The notes: generated by a model from the letters alone, not told the origin. Counted from the first letter of the stretch, positions 1 to 11,669 are shown. The stretch: DNA of 64,000 nucleotides from Undaria pinnatifida (GCA_012845835.1 JABAKD010000020.1:5292720-5356719); one strand, 5' to 3'. Program-made: numbers and translations.

Positions 1-463
1 GAGGGGGCGGGGAGCGTACTGATTTGTTGATTGCCTTAGAAATTTGACCAGTAACCACGCATCTCTTCTTGAGACGGAACAACGTTCTTCCTACTCTTAA
101 TAGAGACGCCTCTAATGTGTGGGCGCTCAAGGAGCTTTTCTGTTACATAAATTGGGTTCCTTGACGGATGGGGGTGGGCACGAGAGAGAGGAAGTATAAT
201 ATTTTATCGCTCCTTTGTGTTTTGATGCCGGGGCTGCTACGGTAGCGCTCAGGTAATCCCGATCGCCCGCGAAACATGCATTCACGCGGTGCCATGTTTT
301 GCGACGGCATGCGCTTCAGACTCGTCCCGTAGGACTGAAGTTTGACATCTCCTCTGCAGCGATTAAATGCTTCCCCTGAAGTTGGCTGTGATCTGCGTCA
401 ATGTTTTGCCTCTGCCTTACACGCCTGTTCCGCTCCGTTGTGACGTACATTGTATCTATCAAG
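1..463. other. 5' flank or upstream intron of the MORN/LRR gene
   Basis: No exon can be supported here. The frame of the first supported MORN exon is closed by a TGA at about 440, and an AG acceptor lies at 462-463. That exon opens with one base that must complete a codon from an earlier exon, so an upstream exon probably exists, either in this stretch or outside the window. I found no MORN-like translation in this stretch. Confidence 0.5.
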
Positions 464-596
464 CTACCACGGAGAGATGAAGCAAGGGAACCCAAACGGC
501 AGGGGCACAAAGACGTGGCCCGACGGATCTGAGTATATCGGAGAGTTTTCTAGAGGAAAAGAGGCAAGATTTTTGGGAGAGACGCTGTTGAAACGG
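464..596 (+). CDS. MORN exon 1 of the model
   Basis: The acceptor AG is at 462-463 and the donor GTTGGT starts at 597. The translation contains one near-canonical MORN unit, with Y-x-G-E followed by N-G-x-G and then D-G-x-x-Y-x-G-E. An ATG at 477 lies inside the repeat, so it is unlikely to be the true start. The repeat extends upstream of it to 464. Confidence 0.7.
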
Positions 597-3500
597 GTTG
601 GTGGGTGTTAACTGCGGCACCGGTTGTTCGGTGAAGTGAAACTCTTGGTACCAAGGTGCTGATTCGATCGAATGACCTCATGGCAGCGTGCAACACGACG
701 AGGTCTTACCTAAAGCGCGTCCCGGAAGAATCATCTCACAGAGCTCCGCTAAAATCGTTTTCGTCACGAGGATCTTGCTCTTGGGCTTTCAGGGGTCGAG
801 AGTCGAGGGAAAGTACTGTGTCTGGGAAAATAGTAAACGCAACTTATTCATAGGGAAACCAGCAAACTTCTTGTGTCTTGGTCCCCCCCTCGTTCCATCT
901 TCTTTGCGTCATCTATAACATTGTTTTTGTGAACCGTGCTTCACCGCACCGGACCACACCGCACTCCACTCCCCATATTTACAGCACGGCGACGGCAAGA
1001 AAGTATTTTCGGACGGCTCCGAGCACAGCGGGAACTGGCGAGCCGGCGTCCGCGACGGACCAGGAGTTTTCATCGACGCTCGCGGACAGAAGACCGTCGG
1101 CATCTTCCACGACGACGTGTTCGGAAAGCCGGAGGAGGAGGGCATCGTCGCTCCGGTCTGTAGACGACCGTGTTATCGAGCTACAGGACCGCACGCAACG
1201 AGCAGCGGCTGCAACACACCTCGAGCCAATAATTAACTTGTCAGTGACTTACTATTACTGTGAGTACTGCTAGTATGTTCCGCCAACTCGCAGCCCGACC
1301 GATGATCGTATTACCCGCGCCACCCGCCAACCGTTCCGTGTTATCACTGCAGACGAAGGCAGACATCACCATCGAATCGGGACAGCACGACCCCGAGACG
1401 CTCCTCGACCTGGCCATTGCTACTCTAGCCGTTGTTATGGATAGGCAGCCCGGCCTCAACAAGGCGTCTGTCCTCCTGGCCAAGGTTTGTTGTGTGGCAC
1501 ACACGCGGGGGGAAGGGCGGGTGGGGGGGGGGGGGTGTACTCGATACTCATGCATGGCCGTAGTCGTATGACCATGGACCCTCGCATCCCTTCTATGCCG
1601 GGACGGAGCACGTCGGGTTTTCACAAACCAGGCAGACATTGCTTGCGCCAAGCGCGAAGCGCCGTGGGGTGTTCGGCGAGTCGCATGAAGAGTGAACTGC
1701 ATCCTTCCAAAAACCGCTCGTAACACGGACTTCGGCACCTTGCGCCTATTTTCTTGCTTATGGATGACAGCGCCAATGAGTTACTTTGTTTTCTGGTGTG
1801 GCCACTCCAAAGACAGCAATGGGTATTTCTATGTGACTGCCTTGTGGGTACCCTACCATATTCACACTACGTGATACGATCATTCCCCATGTACGAGATT
1901 AGGGTTCTCCACCCCGCACAATATTATCTAACTCGAAAACCATTCTGGTGACCGCCAAAAACAAGAACAAAAAAAGCGGTAACCTGGTTGTCTAGCTCAC
2001 GCAGTGATTGGCATGTTTTACAGCCCCGTTGCCAACCAACGCCAGCCCCAATATACATATAGTGTTTTACAGCGTCGGTGCCAACCGAGGCCAACTATTT
2101 TATACATATTTTAAGGGGGGGGGGGAAGAGAAAGAGGGAACCGAGCCGTGGCGATGGTAGTAGTGCGCAAGTAAAAAACAACGGGGGGAAGCGTCAGAGA
2201 TTGAAGCGTGTTGTCTCGCATGACGGGTTTGTTGTTTGTTTTCAACCGATTTGAAGCTCGCCAGCTGCGAGTAAGTTTAGGCCAGACCGTGTGTCTATTC
2301 TCAGGCGCTAGCAAGCAGCGTGTTGTATACATCGATTGCGCGCATTCCATGCTTAAATCCCCCGTGTATCCGGCGGACGATTCCCTCACCCCCCCGCGCT
2401 CCTTGTACAGGTGCCGCTGCACCTTCATGGCTTGGTGGCCGAAGCCTTTGCGTCGGGGGCCCAGGGGCTCTCCCCCGGTTTCCGCAAGGGCCTTACGTCC
2501 TTTGCCCTGCGCAGTGTGCCCGAGGTGCGTCCATGCGCCCTGAACTCAAGTAGGTGTACTATCTTGGTGGATATGTGGCAGTGTTAAACAACTGTCCGGT
2601 GCTGTCATCAACGCGATATAGTGTAGGGCTATGCCTCAGTATATATGCCTACATACTACCACTACTACTACTACTCTGTTGGACTCTTGTACGGTGAATT
2701 TGGTGCCGAGCAGGGCTTGTCGCCACCGACTTTCTCGTGGTCAGCAGCAGCAGCAGCAGCAGTATGAAATCACGACTGATAGCCCCCACGCAGACGAATA
2801 CCGTATCGTTTCCAGAGTCACGATTGCAGCCGCACGGGCCGTGTTTGCCACCACATTATGACAATGAGCCAGACGGTTTTCCCCATCCCACCCCCACCAT
2901 TCCTACTAATATCTCGCGGCCCCCCCACCCCCCCACCCTTCCACCCCCACTGCCTGCCACATGGTCTCCCCACCCCTCCCCCCATCCCATCCCCACCATT
3001 TCTACTATACGGCCTCCCCACCCCGGCCCTCCCCGTGCTGACTGTCCTGCATTGCACGGAAATCATACTTTGAGGTGCTCAGCACGCCCCGAACCCACCG
3101 CCCCCACCTTCACACGTACCTCTTGTTTGTCGAGCCTAGTTGCGACTGTGCAATGCGATGCTCTTGCCGGCAGACACAGCCAAGCTTCCCTATTTCCTCG
3201 AAGCCATCCCGGACCTCAAAAAGGTGTGCGTGTTGGGGGCAGGGGGCATCAAGCTTGAAGAAGACGTTCACGCAGTACGGGTACGGTAACTCTGAAGGCG
3301 ATCGCGCAATTCAGAGTGATACTGAGCCCGCTTGCGCCTCTCACGACGTACCTACGGAGAGTTAACCTTGTAAACGTTTCCCCTGGAAAGGCCGCGAGAG
3401 CCGAGTGCGATGGGGTAGCTACCGCGTAGTTCGAACTAGAGGGCACCGTGAGGTGTCGGGTTGAAGATTTCACAACTATAAAAGGTATCCCTTTAAGGTT

Positions 3501-6500
3501 GAGGTTTCAGATCAGAAATACAGTAGTAAAATGTCACCAAAAGACGTGTGTGCAGTTCTAGAGGGGTTTTATCTAAAAAATTCAAGCGGAAGACCTGTTG
3601 CGATATGTCAACCGTCATCACACCACCCTTGGTCAGAGGGATGCACGCCGCGTTTCCAGCCCAAACGAACGCGAGGAAGAGAGTCACTTTATGAGCAGGC
3701 GCGGTAACGCGCGCTTGGTAAGCACAGGCGAGGGCGTGGTGGGGATCGACACCATTCCCGAGCTCCCCCCTCCCCCCCCCCCACCCTCTCAGGCGCGTTG
3801 CATGTTCGACTTGCAGTTGTGGAATATCGCATGGCGCCCATCCCCCATTCGGGCAGTTAAAACACACCGACCGGTCCAGCCGTCTCTTGCAGGGAGTCGA
3901 TCTTACTGCGCAAGAGATCAAGAGCGCGTTATCAGTTGCTTTTACAAACATTGCAGTACTTGCAGCGTAAAAAGCACGCACGACGAACTAATTATTACGA
4001 TTTTCTTGGCGATGGACTCGGCATGCAGTGCAAGAAGGATTTTGACGATTTTTTCCCTTTTGTTTTCCCGGCCTTTGCGCGCCGGCTTTGCTCTCGCTGC
4101 CGGCGCCATGATAACAATCATAACGACGACGACGACGACAACGGCGGTGTCCAGTTATCGGTGGTCGCGTGCAAGCTCGCCCGTGGAAGGATCACCCCCA
4201 TAGCAGACGCAATTGCCACGTCGGAGGGGCTGGAGGAGGTGGACCTTAGCTGGAACCCTATTCGCAGGTGGGCGCGAGGGCGTGGTACCAACAACCAATA
4301 TTGTGGGTTACCTGTTTCCCCGAAACTTGATGCACACAACCTCCGTTGTGAGTCGTTCATTAGTTAGTTAATTAATACTTTAAGAGACTTCTGCTCAATT
4401 AACTTTTGATCTTAATGCTCCAGCCGGCAAGGAACAACGCTTTGGATCACCCATCCGGGTCGGCGAAAGGTTTTCACTCTTCAAGAGGCGTTTCTTTTCG
4501 TGTGTGTGCCCGCGTGCCGAACGCTCTTAAGGATGTACTATCTAGCTTCAAGCGAACGGTCTCGTGTACATGAACCCGCCGTCATTTTGAAGGGACACGG
4601 GGGGACACGGGGTGCGGGATCAGATAAAAGCGGCTACTGTATTTAGTCGCGCGAAGGCTGTAATTTGTCGCTCCCTCAGCGGCTCGCTTACTAAATCCTG
4701 CCGAGGCCATCACAAAATGTGTTACCCCACATCCGCCGTCCCGGCATTGTAAGGATGCGAGAGAGTTTACGGCCTTGCGGACTGTGGCCATGCATGATAC
4801 GATGATTGCACCCCCCCCCTCCTCCTGTTGTAATTTCCCACACCCTCAACTTGTTCTCGCTCTCCCCTCCAAAAGGGAAGGAATACGAGCCGTCATAGCT
4901 GCCCTAGAGACCTCCCCACGCCTTCGATGCCTCTCTCTGGCGGGGTGCCAACTCGGTGGGGACGGAGGGCAGGCGATAATCAAAGCGATCGGATCCGGTC
5001 GAGAACTATTTCGACTGCTCGATCTGGACCTTTCTCACAACTCTCTCGGCGCGGGCTCCGGCGAGGCGCTAGCTGCGGCCGTTGGGCGCAACGAAACGCT
5101 CACGCGCCTCAGTCTCAGGTGCGCGACATTGTTGCGGTGTTTTTTCCGCCGCCTCCGGTGCCGATGCCGACGCAGGCGGGTAAACAGGCACCAATCGATC
5201 GAAGCCGAGATGTTGGTGTATATGTTGGGGAAAAAATCACATTGTCAGCGCCAACAGCATGTTGTGGTTAGAACGGCGAGGTCGAGATGCCACTGTATGT
5301 GTGGGTGCTGCTTGGGAGAGCAGACACGTACCGGGCGAGGGTAATGCCCCCTGATGCTTTTACGCTAGCGTGTTGAGTGCTCCCTTGTGCCAAGGGATAA
5401 TGGGACAGGCCGACATGGATAAGCACATGCCAGATACCATGCATATCGTATTATATGTATCGTCACCACAACTTACGTATATAACCCTACCCACTACCCG
5501 GTAACCCTCACCCACTACCAAGATGTGATGGCGTTTTTATTGCGGACGATATCCGAAAATTGACTCTCAGTTGGCGCCGACGGTTGATGTTATACCGTTT
5601 ATTCGGAGTAAAGGAATGTGTACTGTAATAGCGTGGTAGAGTGTAGCCTGCAGTGTGAACATCTCCCGAAGAGGCACGCGTCATGCAACAAGGAGCAGCA
5701 CGCCTGTCGTCTCTAGGTATACCTCCGCATCGTTGAACAAATTTGTCATACCCCGAGTACAATCAACACTCCTGCTCGCATTAATAAAACTACCTAGTAT
5801 ATTTTCGTACCAGAATTGCACACGATTCGGCTCCAAACGGTAAAGGCAGCACGGAAACATTGCCACTCGTCGTCAATTTTGTTCGTGCTTCCGTTCATTG
5901 GTAACCCCCGTCCCTCATGTTGCCCCTACATGTTCCACAAAACCCGAACAGGGCCAACAGTCTGGGCCCGGTGGGGGGCGCCTTTCTCGCCAAGGGTCTC
6001 GCCCGGAACTGCGGCAGCCTGAAGGAATTGATCGTGGCCGACAATAGGCTGGGCCCCCGTGTCGCCACGCTGCTCGCGGCCACCATGCGCGCTGGGACGG
6101 CGCCATGTCTGCGTGGCTTCGGGTACAGCCCGCGGGTGAGGCCGCAGCACGAGGAGGGTGCTTTGCCGCAACGGTCTCGCGGGGCTGCGCGACCGTTGGA
6201 GGGCGCGGGGAAAGACGGTCGCTCTTCTTGCTCAAAGAAGACGGCACCTTCTGCAGCTGAAAATGTACACACTGATACTGATGACCACGATGATAACGGG
6301 ATGAATGCTGCTGGTGATAAAGTTGTTGACACCGGCGCAAATTGTACGTTGATGTCGTCATGTGAGATGGTGGGGCCAAGGGGCGGCCTTGGCAATCTTG
6401 ACCGACGATTTTCTGCGAATAAAGGCGGCGTTGCTACTGTACAAGAGACAGCGGCAGCAGGAAGGGGTGGGGTTGGAGGGGTCGAAGGTTACTTGTGTAA

Positions 6501-6585
6501 CAGAAATGGAATGGGTGTGGCGGGGGCCACAGCCCTCGAAGAACAGCTTGGGAGGCCGCAGACGGCCGGAACTGCAAGCGGATGA
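464..6585 (+). CDS. MORN-repeat / RNI-type LRR protein, 8 or more exons (5' end open)
   Basis: Exon model: 464-596, 985-1159, 1294-1484, 2411-2524, 3140-3274 (or 3280), 4155-4267, 4876-5118, 5952-6585, ending in TGA at 6583. All introns are GT-AG and every junction keeps frame. The first two exons read as MORN repeats (SYHGEMKQGNPNGRG, WPDGSEYIGEF, GDGKKVFSDGSEHSGNW). The last three read as ribonuclease-inhibitor-type LRRs (LEEVDLSWNPIR, RCLSLAGCQLGGDGGQA, LLDLDLSHNSLGAGSGEA, LKELIVADNRLGP). The middle exons look coding but match no domain I know. MORN repeats often bind membranes or phospholipids and LRRs bind protein partners, so a scaffold or sensor role is possible; the actual function is unknown. 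The last exon could instead end at a GTGAGG donor at 6136, but its open frame runs on to another LRR-like stretch (MGVAGATALEEQL), so I prefer read-through. Confidence 0.75.
985..1159 (+). CDS. MORN exon 2 of the model
   Basis: The acceptor is TTTACAG ending at 984. The donor GTAGAC at 1160 leaves one base, which pairs in phase with the acceptor at 1293. The translation carries D-G-K-K-V-F-S-D-G and G-N-W-R-A-G-V-R-D-G-P-G, a second and third MORN-like unit. A donor at 1156 would also keep the frame open but does not match the phase of the next exon. Confidence 0.65.
1294..1484 (+). CDS. Middle exon, linker between MORN and LRR parts
   Basis: The translation ADITIESGQHDPETLLDL followed by AIATLAVVMDRQPGLNKAS looks like an alpha-helical linker and matches no domain I recognise. 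The acceptor is CGCAG at 1293. The donor GTTTGT at 1485 leaves phase 0, matching the next exon at 2411. Confidence 0.6.
1485..2410 (+). repeat. Intron with a G-tract repeat (family D) at about 1507-1640
   Basis: This 926-bp intron contains a G-run followed by about 100 bp beginning GTGTACTCGATACTCATGCA. The same unit recurs at about 27957-28050 and 40552-40662, each time directly after a long G-run. At 27.9 kb it forms the 3' part of a tRNA-like SINE, so this copy is probably a 5'-truncated SINE tail. The rest of the intron shows nothing recognisable. Confidence 0.65.
2411..3274 (+). CDS. Two middle exons (2411-2524 and 3140-3274)
   Basis: The first exon is 38 whole codons (VPLHLHGLVAEAFASG...) and the second 45 whole codons (LRLCNAMLLPADTAKL...IPDLKKVCVLG). 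Both start and end in phase 0, bounded by GTACAG and GCCTAG acceptors and GTGCGT and GTACGG donors. A second GTACGG donor at 3281 would add two codons. The second exon reads like a diverged LRR (PDLKKVCVLG). The intron between them (2525-3139) contains a CAG run at 2743-2761 and C-rich low-complexity DNA at 2880-3030. Confidence 0.6.
3275..4154 (+). other. 880-bp intron, no other feature
   Basis: It is bounded by GTACGG and GTCCAG. It contains a C-run at 3764-3784 and a short (GAC)n stretch at about 4124-4142, just before the acceptor. I see no coding signal or repeat shared with other parts of the window. Confidence 0.5.
4155..5118 (+). CDS. LRR exons (4155-4267 and 4876-5118)
   Basis: The first exon ends in AG and the second starts with G, so a phase-2 intron splits an Arg codon (WNPIR|REG). 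The second exon is 243 bp, exactly 81 codons, and also ends in a split AG|G Arg codon. It holds about three RNI-type LRRs of 27-30 residues with L-x-x-L-x-L-(A/S)-x-(C/N)-x-L-G cores. The intron between them is 608 bp and contains a C-run just upstream of its pyrimidine-rich acceptor; nothing else is recognisable in it. Confidence 0.75.
5952..6585 (+). CDS. Last LRR exon and C-terminal tail
   Basis: The acceptor is GAACAG ending at 5951. The first base completes an Arg codon from 5118, and the frame runs 211 codons to TGA. Two LRRs come first (SLGPVGGAFLAKGLARNCGS, LKELIVADNRLGPRVATLL). A low-complexity, acidic and Ser/Ala-rich stretch follows, then a final LRR-like piece near 6490-6550. The upstream intron (5119-5951) holds no recognisable feature. 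Confidence 0.7.
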
Positions 6586-6599
6586 TGGTGAAGGAACTT

Positions 6600-6790
6600 C
6601 TCCTTTTTTATATAATCACCATAACTTTTTGCTCTCCAGCTCAACTCGTAAGAGGTTTTACCCTCAGCGACCTTCTGGACAAGGTCATGGTCACGGGTGC
6701 TTTCCCTTTTCCCCCCGGTACTTGCCTTCATTTTTATCGCCCATAGGGTTCAGCATTCCCACTTTTTATCTGCAAGCGTTTGATGGCGTA
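6600..6790 (-). repeat. SINE family A tail fragment
   Basis: This segment starts 15 bp after the MORN/LRR stop codon. Its CTTGCCTTCATTTTTATCGC and GGGTTCAGCATTCCCAC parts match the body and tail of the tRNA-headed SINEs at 9306-9614 and 10533-10847, which lie in the same orientation. No tRNA-like head is present, so it is a truncated copy. A related tail piece occurs at 27310-27600. Confidence 0.6.
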
Positions 6791-8000
6791 GGGAGCTGTA
6801 CGCGGGCCATGCAAACCCAAAGCTTGTTCTATGCCCCATGTTCTGGGTCACACGTACTCCACACAATTCCCTGCCACACCTTGTTATACCTCTGGAAACA
6901 AAAGCGCCGCGAATCTCCTGTTATTGGTGATCAAGACTACCCACTGTTGTTGGCTATAAAGCACTATCCATTGAGCTGACGTAATCACATAATAGGTGAC
7001 TATGTAGCTCTCTCTGAATAGTGCTATACTGCACAACTGAATAGCTCAGGGGGGCAGGGTTACATAAGCAACAACACAAAAGAACTAATATCTTCGAGTT
7101 CGTTCAAAGAATCTCGCCGACTTTGTACCAGGTATCTCCGGGCCTGTCCCCTCGCCACGTCGTACAGTTAGTTGCACTCAGGAGAACACGATATTCTCGA
7201 GTACCTTCAGCGCGCACGCTCGAAAATGACGAATACATTTATTTGATCGTCGGGAAAATCGAACTCACGACACATCCTTTCTTAAGTCGGTTACTTAACC
7301 CTAGCCGGTGGTGACGGAGCTAGTCAGGCGCCACTATTAACCTCCTTGGGAGATCAGAGGGAAAAAAATACCAAATAAACAGACCATTATAGTATCGATC
7401 ATACGAAATAAAGCGAGTTGCTGCCTTAAGGGGGATTATTTTATATTTAGTAGTTTACATGCCAAACCACAGCATGCGGCAGTTCGTTGTTATGGTACGG
7501 CCTAATCCCCCCACCCAATGACTCGAGACAGTCCAAGGACTTGTTGTACACGACACGACGCGCGCAGCATGATGCTATTCATCATAGCAAGCATCTTACC
7601 GCGTACCCACTCTATTTATTTAATAGACGATCAATAAGGCCGCACATACATACATCCGGGGATTGTTGTATATTTCGACAGATTTTTGGGGGTCCCGAAA
7701 GGGTGGAGCTCGTAGAATCGGACTCACGACGACCCCCTTTGTTGGTTACTGGTATGCAGCACTGCCTATACTGCTGTACGGCATCTCCTTTGTTGGTTAT
7801 CACACTCTTCTACCTGCTACTCGTAGATATGTAGTGCAAAATAACCAACAAAGGAGGTGAAGCACTCCCTACTTTAGTAATGCTGCTAGATATATGTAAC
7901 GAACAAAAGAAGTGCAGTGAGCTACTCGTACATTGTAGTCTGATTCTCGCCGACTTCATATTTTGTATTTTCGAGCGTTCGCGCTTTAGACATTATTTTT
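6791..8000. other. Intergenic, no gene; one short hairpin
   Basis: There is no supportable coding sequence. An inverted repeat has arms at 7782-7800 and 7841-7859 (CATCTCCTTTGTTGGTTAT and its complement, 18 of 19 matching) around a 40-bp loop. This could be a small folded element. The DNA is AT-rich and otherwise featureless. Confidence 0.5.
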
Positions 8001-8665
8001 TTAATAGTTAGTGTGCTCCTGAACAAATAACAAAACTCCCCACCTAAAGTATAAATACCAACACTTACCATTATAGTGGACAAAAAATAGGACACCTCCC
8101 AATAACAACTCACCCATATAGTATATTACGAGTACCAACAACGCAGCTTGCAAAGATGAGTATAGACCCGAAATTCGTCGAACTCACGGCTGACGTCCTT
8201 GAAAATTAGTTATAAAATAACCGGATATTTAAGCAGAGAAAAAACGAAATCAACCACCTTTTAATACCATACATACGACGATAAAGCAGTACCTGGTAGA
8301 CTATTATAGTGGAAACTACAGTGTTACTTAGTACAGTAGTAGTAATAAATTTTCAAAATAAGGTATTATGTCAGATCTATCAAGCTCAAACTTCCCCACC
8401 CTTTGAAAGTAATAATACCAACACTAACTATTATTATGTGACGGAGAATAAACAAAACATACGAGGCTATTTTATTTAATATATATATATACTTTTTTTC
8501 TTCTTTTAATAGGATCCCTCCCAACAAAAAACTCACCCACATAGTAGTGTATGATATTACAAGTTAAGTACCAACAACGCAGCTTGTAAAGATTGGTATT
8601 GACCCGAAATTCGTCGGACTCACAGCTGGCGCGTCCTAAAAATATTTTTGTAAAATAAACAGGTA
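8001..8665 (+). repeat. Two tandem copies of AT-rich repeat family E
   Basis: Copies at about 8010-8220 and 8400-8665 share CAACGCAGCTTG(C/T)AAAGA, then GACCCGAAATTCGTCG and ACTCAC(G/A)GCTG. Related copies lie at about 29255-29330, 34360-34600 (-), 43040-43105 (-) and 43828-43945. The copies at 8.1, 8.5 and 34.4 kb share more than 200 bp, including AT-rich flanks. This is a dispersed, probably transposable, non-coding family; its class is not determined. Confidence 0.65.
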
Positions 8666-8679
8666 CGCTAGCAAGAGTA

Positions 8680-8708
8680 CGTACGTACGTGCACGTACGC
8701 ACGTACGC
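8680..8708. repeat. ACGT-type simple repeat
   Basis: A 29-bp run of GTACGTACGTACGTGCACGT type that continues as ACGCACGTACGC. It lies between repeat family E and a TRIM element. Confidence 0.8.
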
Positions 8709-8879
8709 GGCGCCCGCGGAGATCCCTCTGTGTTACGAAGTCGGTTATATTCAGTCAACGAGCCGAAAACATGTGACATGTTTGGGTTGGTTATATCAGA
8801 TATAGCTCAGTGTGTGGCCCTAAATACATAACCAACATCTCCCTCGATGTCTTTCTCGCACTTGGCCGTTATGCGCAGC

Positions 8880-9255
8880 TGTTATACCTGGTAAGACTTA
8901 GTTTGGGTAAGCTACGTATTGGTGAACCTTTTGGAGTTGGTCAAACGGACTAAAATACCCCACAAATACCTATAACAAATGGCGTCGTCGACAGACCATG
9001 GGTTTTTTTGGGTCGTTGGTTCAAATCCCACATCCACCTTTTTCAGACTTTCCCCATGTCGAACTTGAAAAATACTCTCCCCGGTGTACGCAGGAAATAA
9101 AACGGCTTGGATAATTGACAGGTCCGCCCGTATATCCGGCCGACCTGCTATCCCGCCGTTTCAGGGGGGAAGAGTGTTATACGGCTTAGTTTGGGTAAGC
9201 TACGTATTGATTAACCTTTTGCAAGTGGTCAAACGGACTAATACCCCACCAAACA
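8880..9255 (+). mobile_element. TRIM-like LTR element, copy 1
   Basis: Direct terminal repeats at 8880-8977 and 9175-9255 begin TGTTATA and end (T)AACA or AAACA, the TG...CA form of LTRs. After the left repeat comes AA and then TGGCGTCGTCGACAGACC, starting with TGG as a primer-binding site would. A tRNA T-arm-like segment (GGTTCAAATCCCACATCCACC) follows. A purine tract (CAGGGGGGAAGAG) abuts the right repeat. The total is 376 bp with no coding capacity, typical of terminal-repeat retrotransposons in miniature. Confidence 0.75.
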
Positions 9256-9305
9256 GCTATGATGATAAGTAAATAATTTTTCGTCGTACCTGATTTCCAT
9301 GGCAC

Positions 9306-9614
9306 TCCTTTTTTTTCTCACACTTTTACTTTCCAGCTACTGGACATGCCATCATCACAGGCGTCGTCCCCTCTTCCCCCCGGTTCTTGCCTTCAACTTT
9401 TATCGCGCATAGGGTTCAGCAATCCCACACTGCTCGTCGATTTTTCATCGAGTGTTGCTAACTCACGCTCTCGCGCTTTCCGCAAGTCACTTTGTGCGCA
9501 AGAAAAAGTCCCAACGAGCTTATACGAGTATGCACTCGGCGGGGCTCGAACTCACGAAACTGACCTATACCAGGCTCCGAGGATAATAACCTGATACGCC
9601 ACCGGGGCGACCGG
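9306..9614 (-). mobile_element. tRNA-derived SINE family A, copy 1
   Basis: On the minus strand the element starts with a tRNA-like head, with box A-like GTGGCGTATCAGGTTA and box B-like GAGTTCGAGCCCC. A body of about 200 bp follows, and it ends in an A-rich tail (T-run at 9308-9317 on the plus strand). Near-identical copies are at 10533-10847 (-), 61026-61348 (+) and 63886-64000 (+, cut by the window). RNA polymerase III transcription is expected for such heads. Confidence 0.8.
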
Positions 9615-10532
9615 CTCCTATCACCTACCAGGTATCACACGACCATCAACTTCGCCAACGCTCACATGACCCTCCCTGACGTGTGCTTAATAAATGCAAC
9701 ATGCAGCAATCCTGCCCTAGTTACGAACTGCAAGCGATGCCGCGTGCTGCTGTCGTGGGCGTCGCGTGGCCTGGTGATTGCGCGGGCAACGTTTTAATAG
9801 CGGCGCATAGCGCATATGAAAAAAGAACGAGAAAAAAAAACTATCTCGTATTATTTCCCCGGCGTTTCTGCCCTAGCCCTGCGGGTCCTACCCAATGCGA
9901 AAAAAAAACGACGAATGGTAGATGGACTCGGCGACGCGTGCGCTACGCAAGTTGAAGCGAGTAAAGCACCAGCCCGAGTCAAGGAATATTTATGCAACGC
10001 CTCCTTGCTCCGAGTCCGCCGACAACCGTGTTGCTTATCTGTTGTGTTATCTGTGTGCCTTATTACTCCTTTTCCCACCACTGCACGATCTTTCCGACTC
10101 TAATTCCAAGACATTTGCCCTCTCAACGAACATGCATACACACAGATCTAAGGGTAACATGATCATTCTCATCGTAGAGCCGAGTACAGGGGGGGGGGGG
10201 GGGCTCAATTTATTGCGTAAAGGAAGTATTTCACCCTGCGAAACTACCAAATCTTTGGTCCCCATTCAACCCCATTTGTCGGGAGTGCGGTGCTAAAACA
10301 TTTTGACACTTGCGTACAAAGGTTTGGGTATATTTATTTTGTGCTGTCAGTCGCAAGCCCCTTGAAAAACTACTATTAATATTAACAAGAGCGGCGGCGA
10401 TCGATCGAACGACGGCGGGCGAGCAAGCGAGCGGGCGGCGGCGGGCGAGCGGCGAAGGCGGCGACGCCGGTGGTTACTTATAACATTACGGGCGAAGATA
10501 GTAATCAGGACCAAGTATGGTGTGTACATATG
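9615..10532. other. Intergenic, no gene
   Basis: It contains a G-run at 10189-10203 and a GC-rich purine stretch (GGCGGCGGGCGAGCAAGCGA type) at 10392-10470. I see no supportable coding sequence and no repeat shared with the rest of the window. Confidence 0.5.
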
Positions 10533-10847
10533 ATTTTTTTTTTTTTCTTCTTTTTTTGTGCACACTTGTACTTTCCAGCTACTGGACAAGCCGTGGTCAC
10601 AGGTGTCGTCCCTTCTCCCCGGTTCTTGCCTTCAATTTTTATCGCGCATAGGGTTCAGCAATCCCGCTGCTCGTCGATTGTTCATCGAGTGTTGCTAACT
10701 CACGCTCTCGCGCTTTCCGCAAGTCAATTTGTCCACAAGAAAAAGTCCCAACGAATTTATACGAGTATGCACTCGGCGGGGCTCGAACTCACGAAACTGA
10801 CCTATACCAGGCTTGAGGATAACCTGATACGCCACCGGGGCGACCGA
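10533..10847 (-). mobile_element. tRNA-derived SINE family A, copy 2
   Basis: It has the same organisation as the copy at 9306-9614: the tRNA-like head at the right end, a body containing the complement of CTTGCCTTCAATTTTTATCG, and a long T-run at the left (10533-10546) that is the A-tail on the minus strand. The two copies lie about 1.2 kb apart in the same orientation. Confidence 0.8.
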
Positions 10848-11033
10848 TACGGGGATACAAGTTATTTTCATCAATCGTGGGGTCTGGTTACTATGGCACC
10901 CCAAAAAGCATGTAAAATTACAACCGCTCTGTCGACCGCAACCCCGCAGTCAGTGCAGTTATCACATTAACCCATCGCCAAAATCGAGTCTACGGTCACA
11001 GGACAGGCTCCAATAATACAACTTTTCTCCTTC

Positions 11034-11180
11034 TTTTTCTTTTCCTGTGTTCCATTTAATATCTTCGCACTACTCTCGCTCTCCCTCCCAGTAGCAACTC
11101 AAATCCGGGGTCAATAGCGGGCCCTCCCCCTCCCCCCTCCCCACTACGGTTCGTGCCTTCAAATTTATCGGTGGAAGAAT
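11034..11180 (-). repeat. SINE family B tail
   Basis: The reverse complement matches the 3' half of the tRNA-headed element at 22410-22760. Shared parts include GAAGGCACG(A/T)ACCGT, a GGGGAGG-rich tract, and GAGTTGCTACTGGGAGGG. The head is missing. Just downstream, at 11211-11330, a short segment (GGACTGAAACAATAACTC with GCGAAAAAAGAA) is directly repeated once. Confidence 0.6.
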
Positions 11181-11669
11181 TCAGCATTTTCTTCCCTGGT
11201 CGACTCTGAAGTAAACTCTGGACTGAAACAATAACTCGAGCGAAAAAAGAAAGTACTGTACCTACTACAATAATCTCTGGACTGAAACAATAACTCAAGC
11301 GAAAAAAGAAGAAAGTAGTGTGCCTACCACGTATACCAACTGAGGCGAATGGAACGCCTCAGACAACAGTGAAATCAGCGTACCAGTGCGAATTAATGTA
11401 ACCAGGGTACGAGATATCGAGATATCCACGTTTACGAGTTGCAACAGGAACTGAGGAGACCGCATACCAACATGAGGTGGAACTAAAAAGGAGAAAAAAT
11501 AGCAATGATAAGTTGAGAGGAGAAAAAAAAAGAAGCTGCATCGCACCCCGATTCGAATGCCGGCACCAACGTTCCGGCATCGACGGTAATATATATTTTC
11601 ATACAAAACATCACAACCCTAGGATGTTTGCCCCCTTCCAACGCGCCTATAATACGAATGCCAACGCTA

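Noticed and set aside
477..479. Start codon of the MORN/LRR gene
   Set aside because: The MORN unit extends upstream of this ATG to the acceptor at 463, so it is an internal Met.
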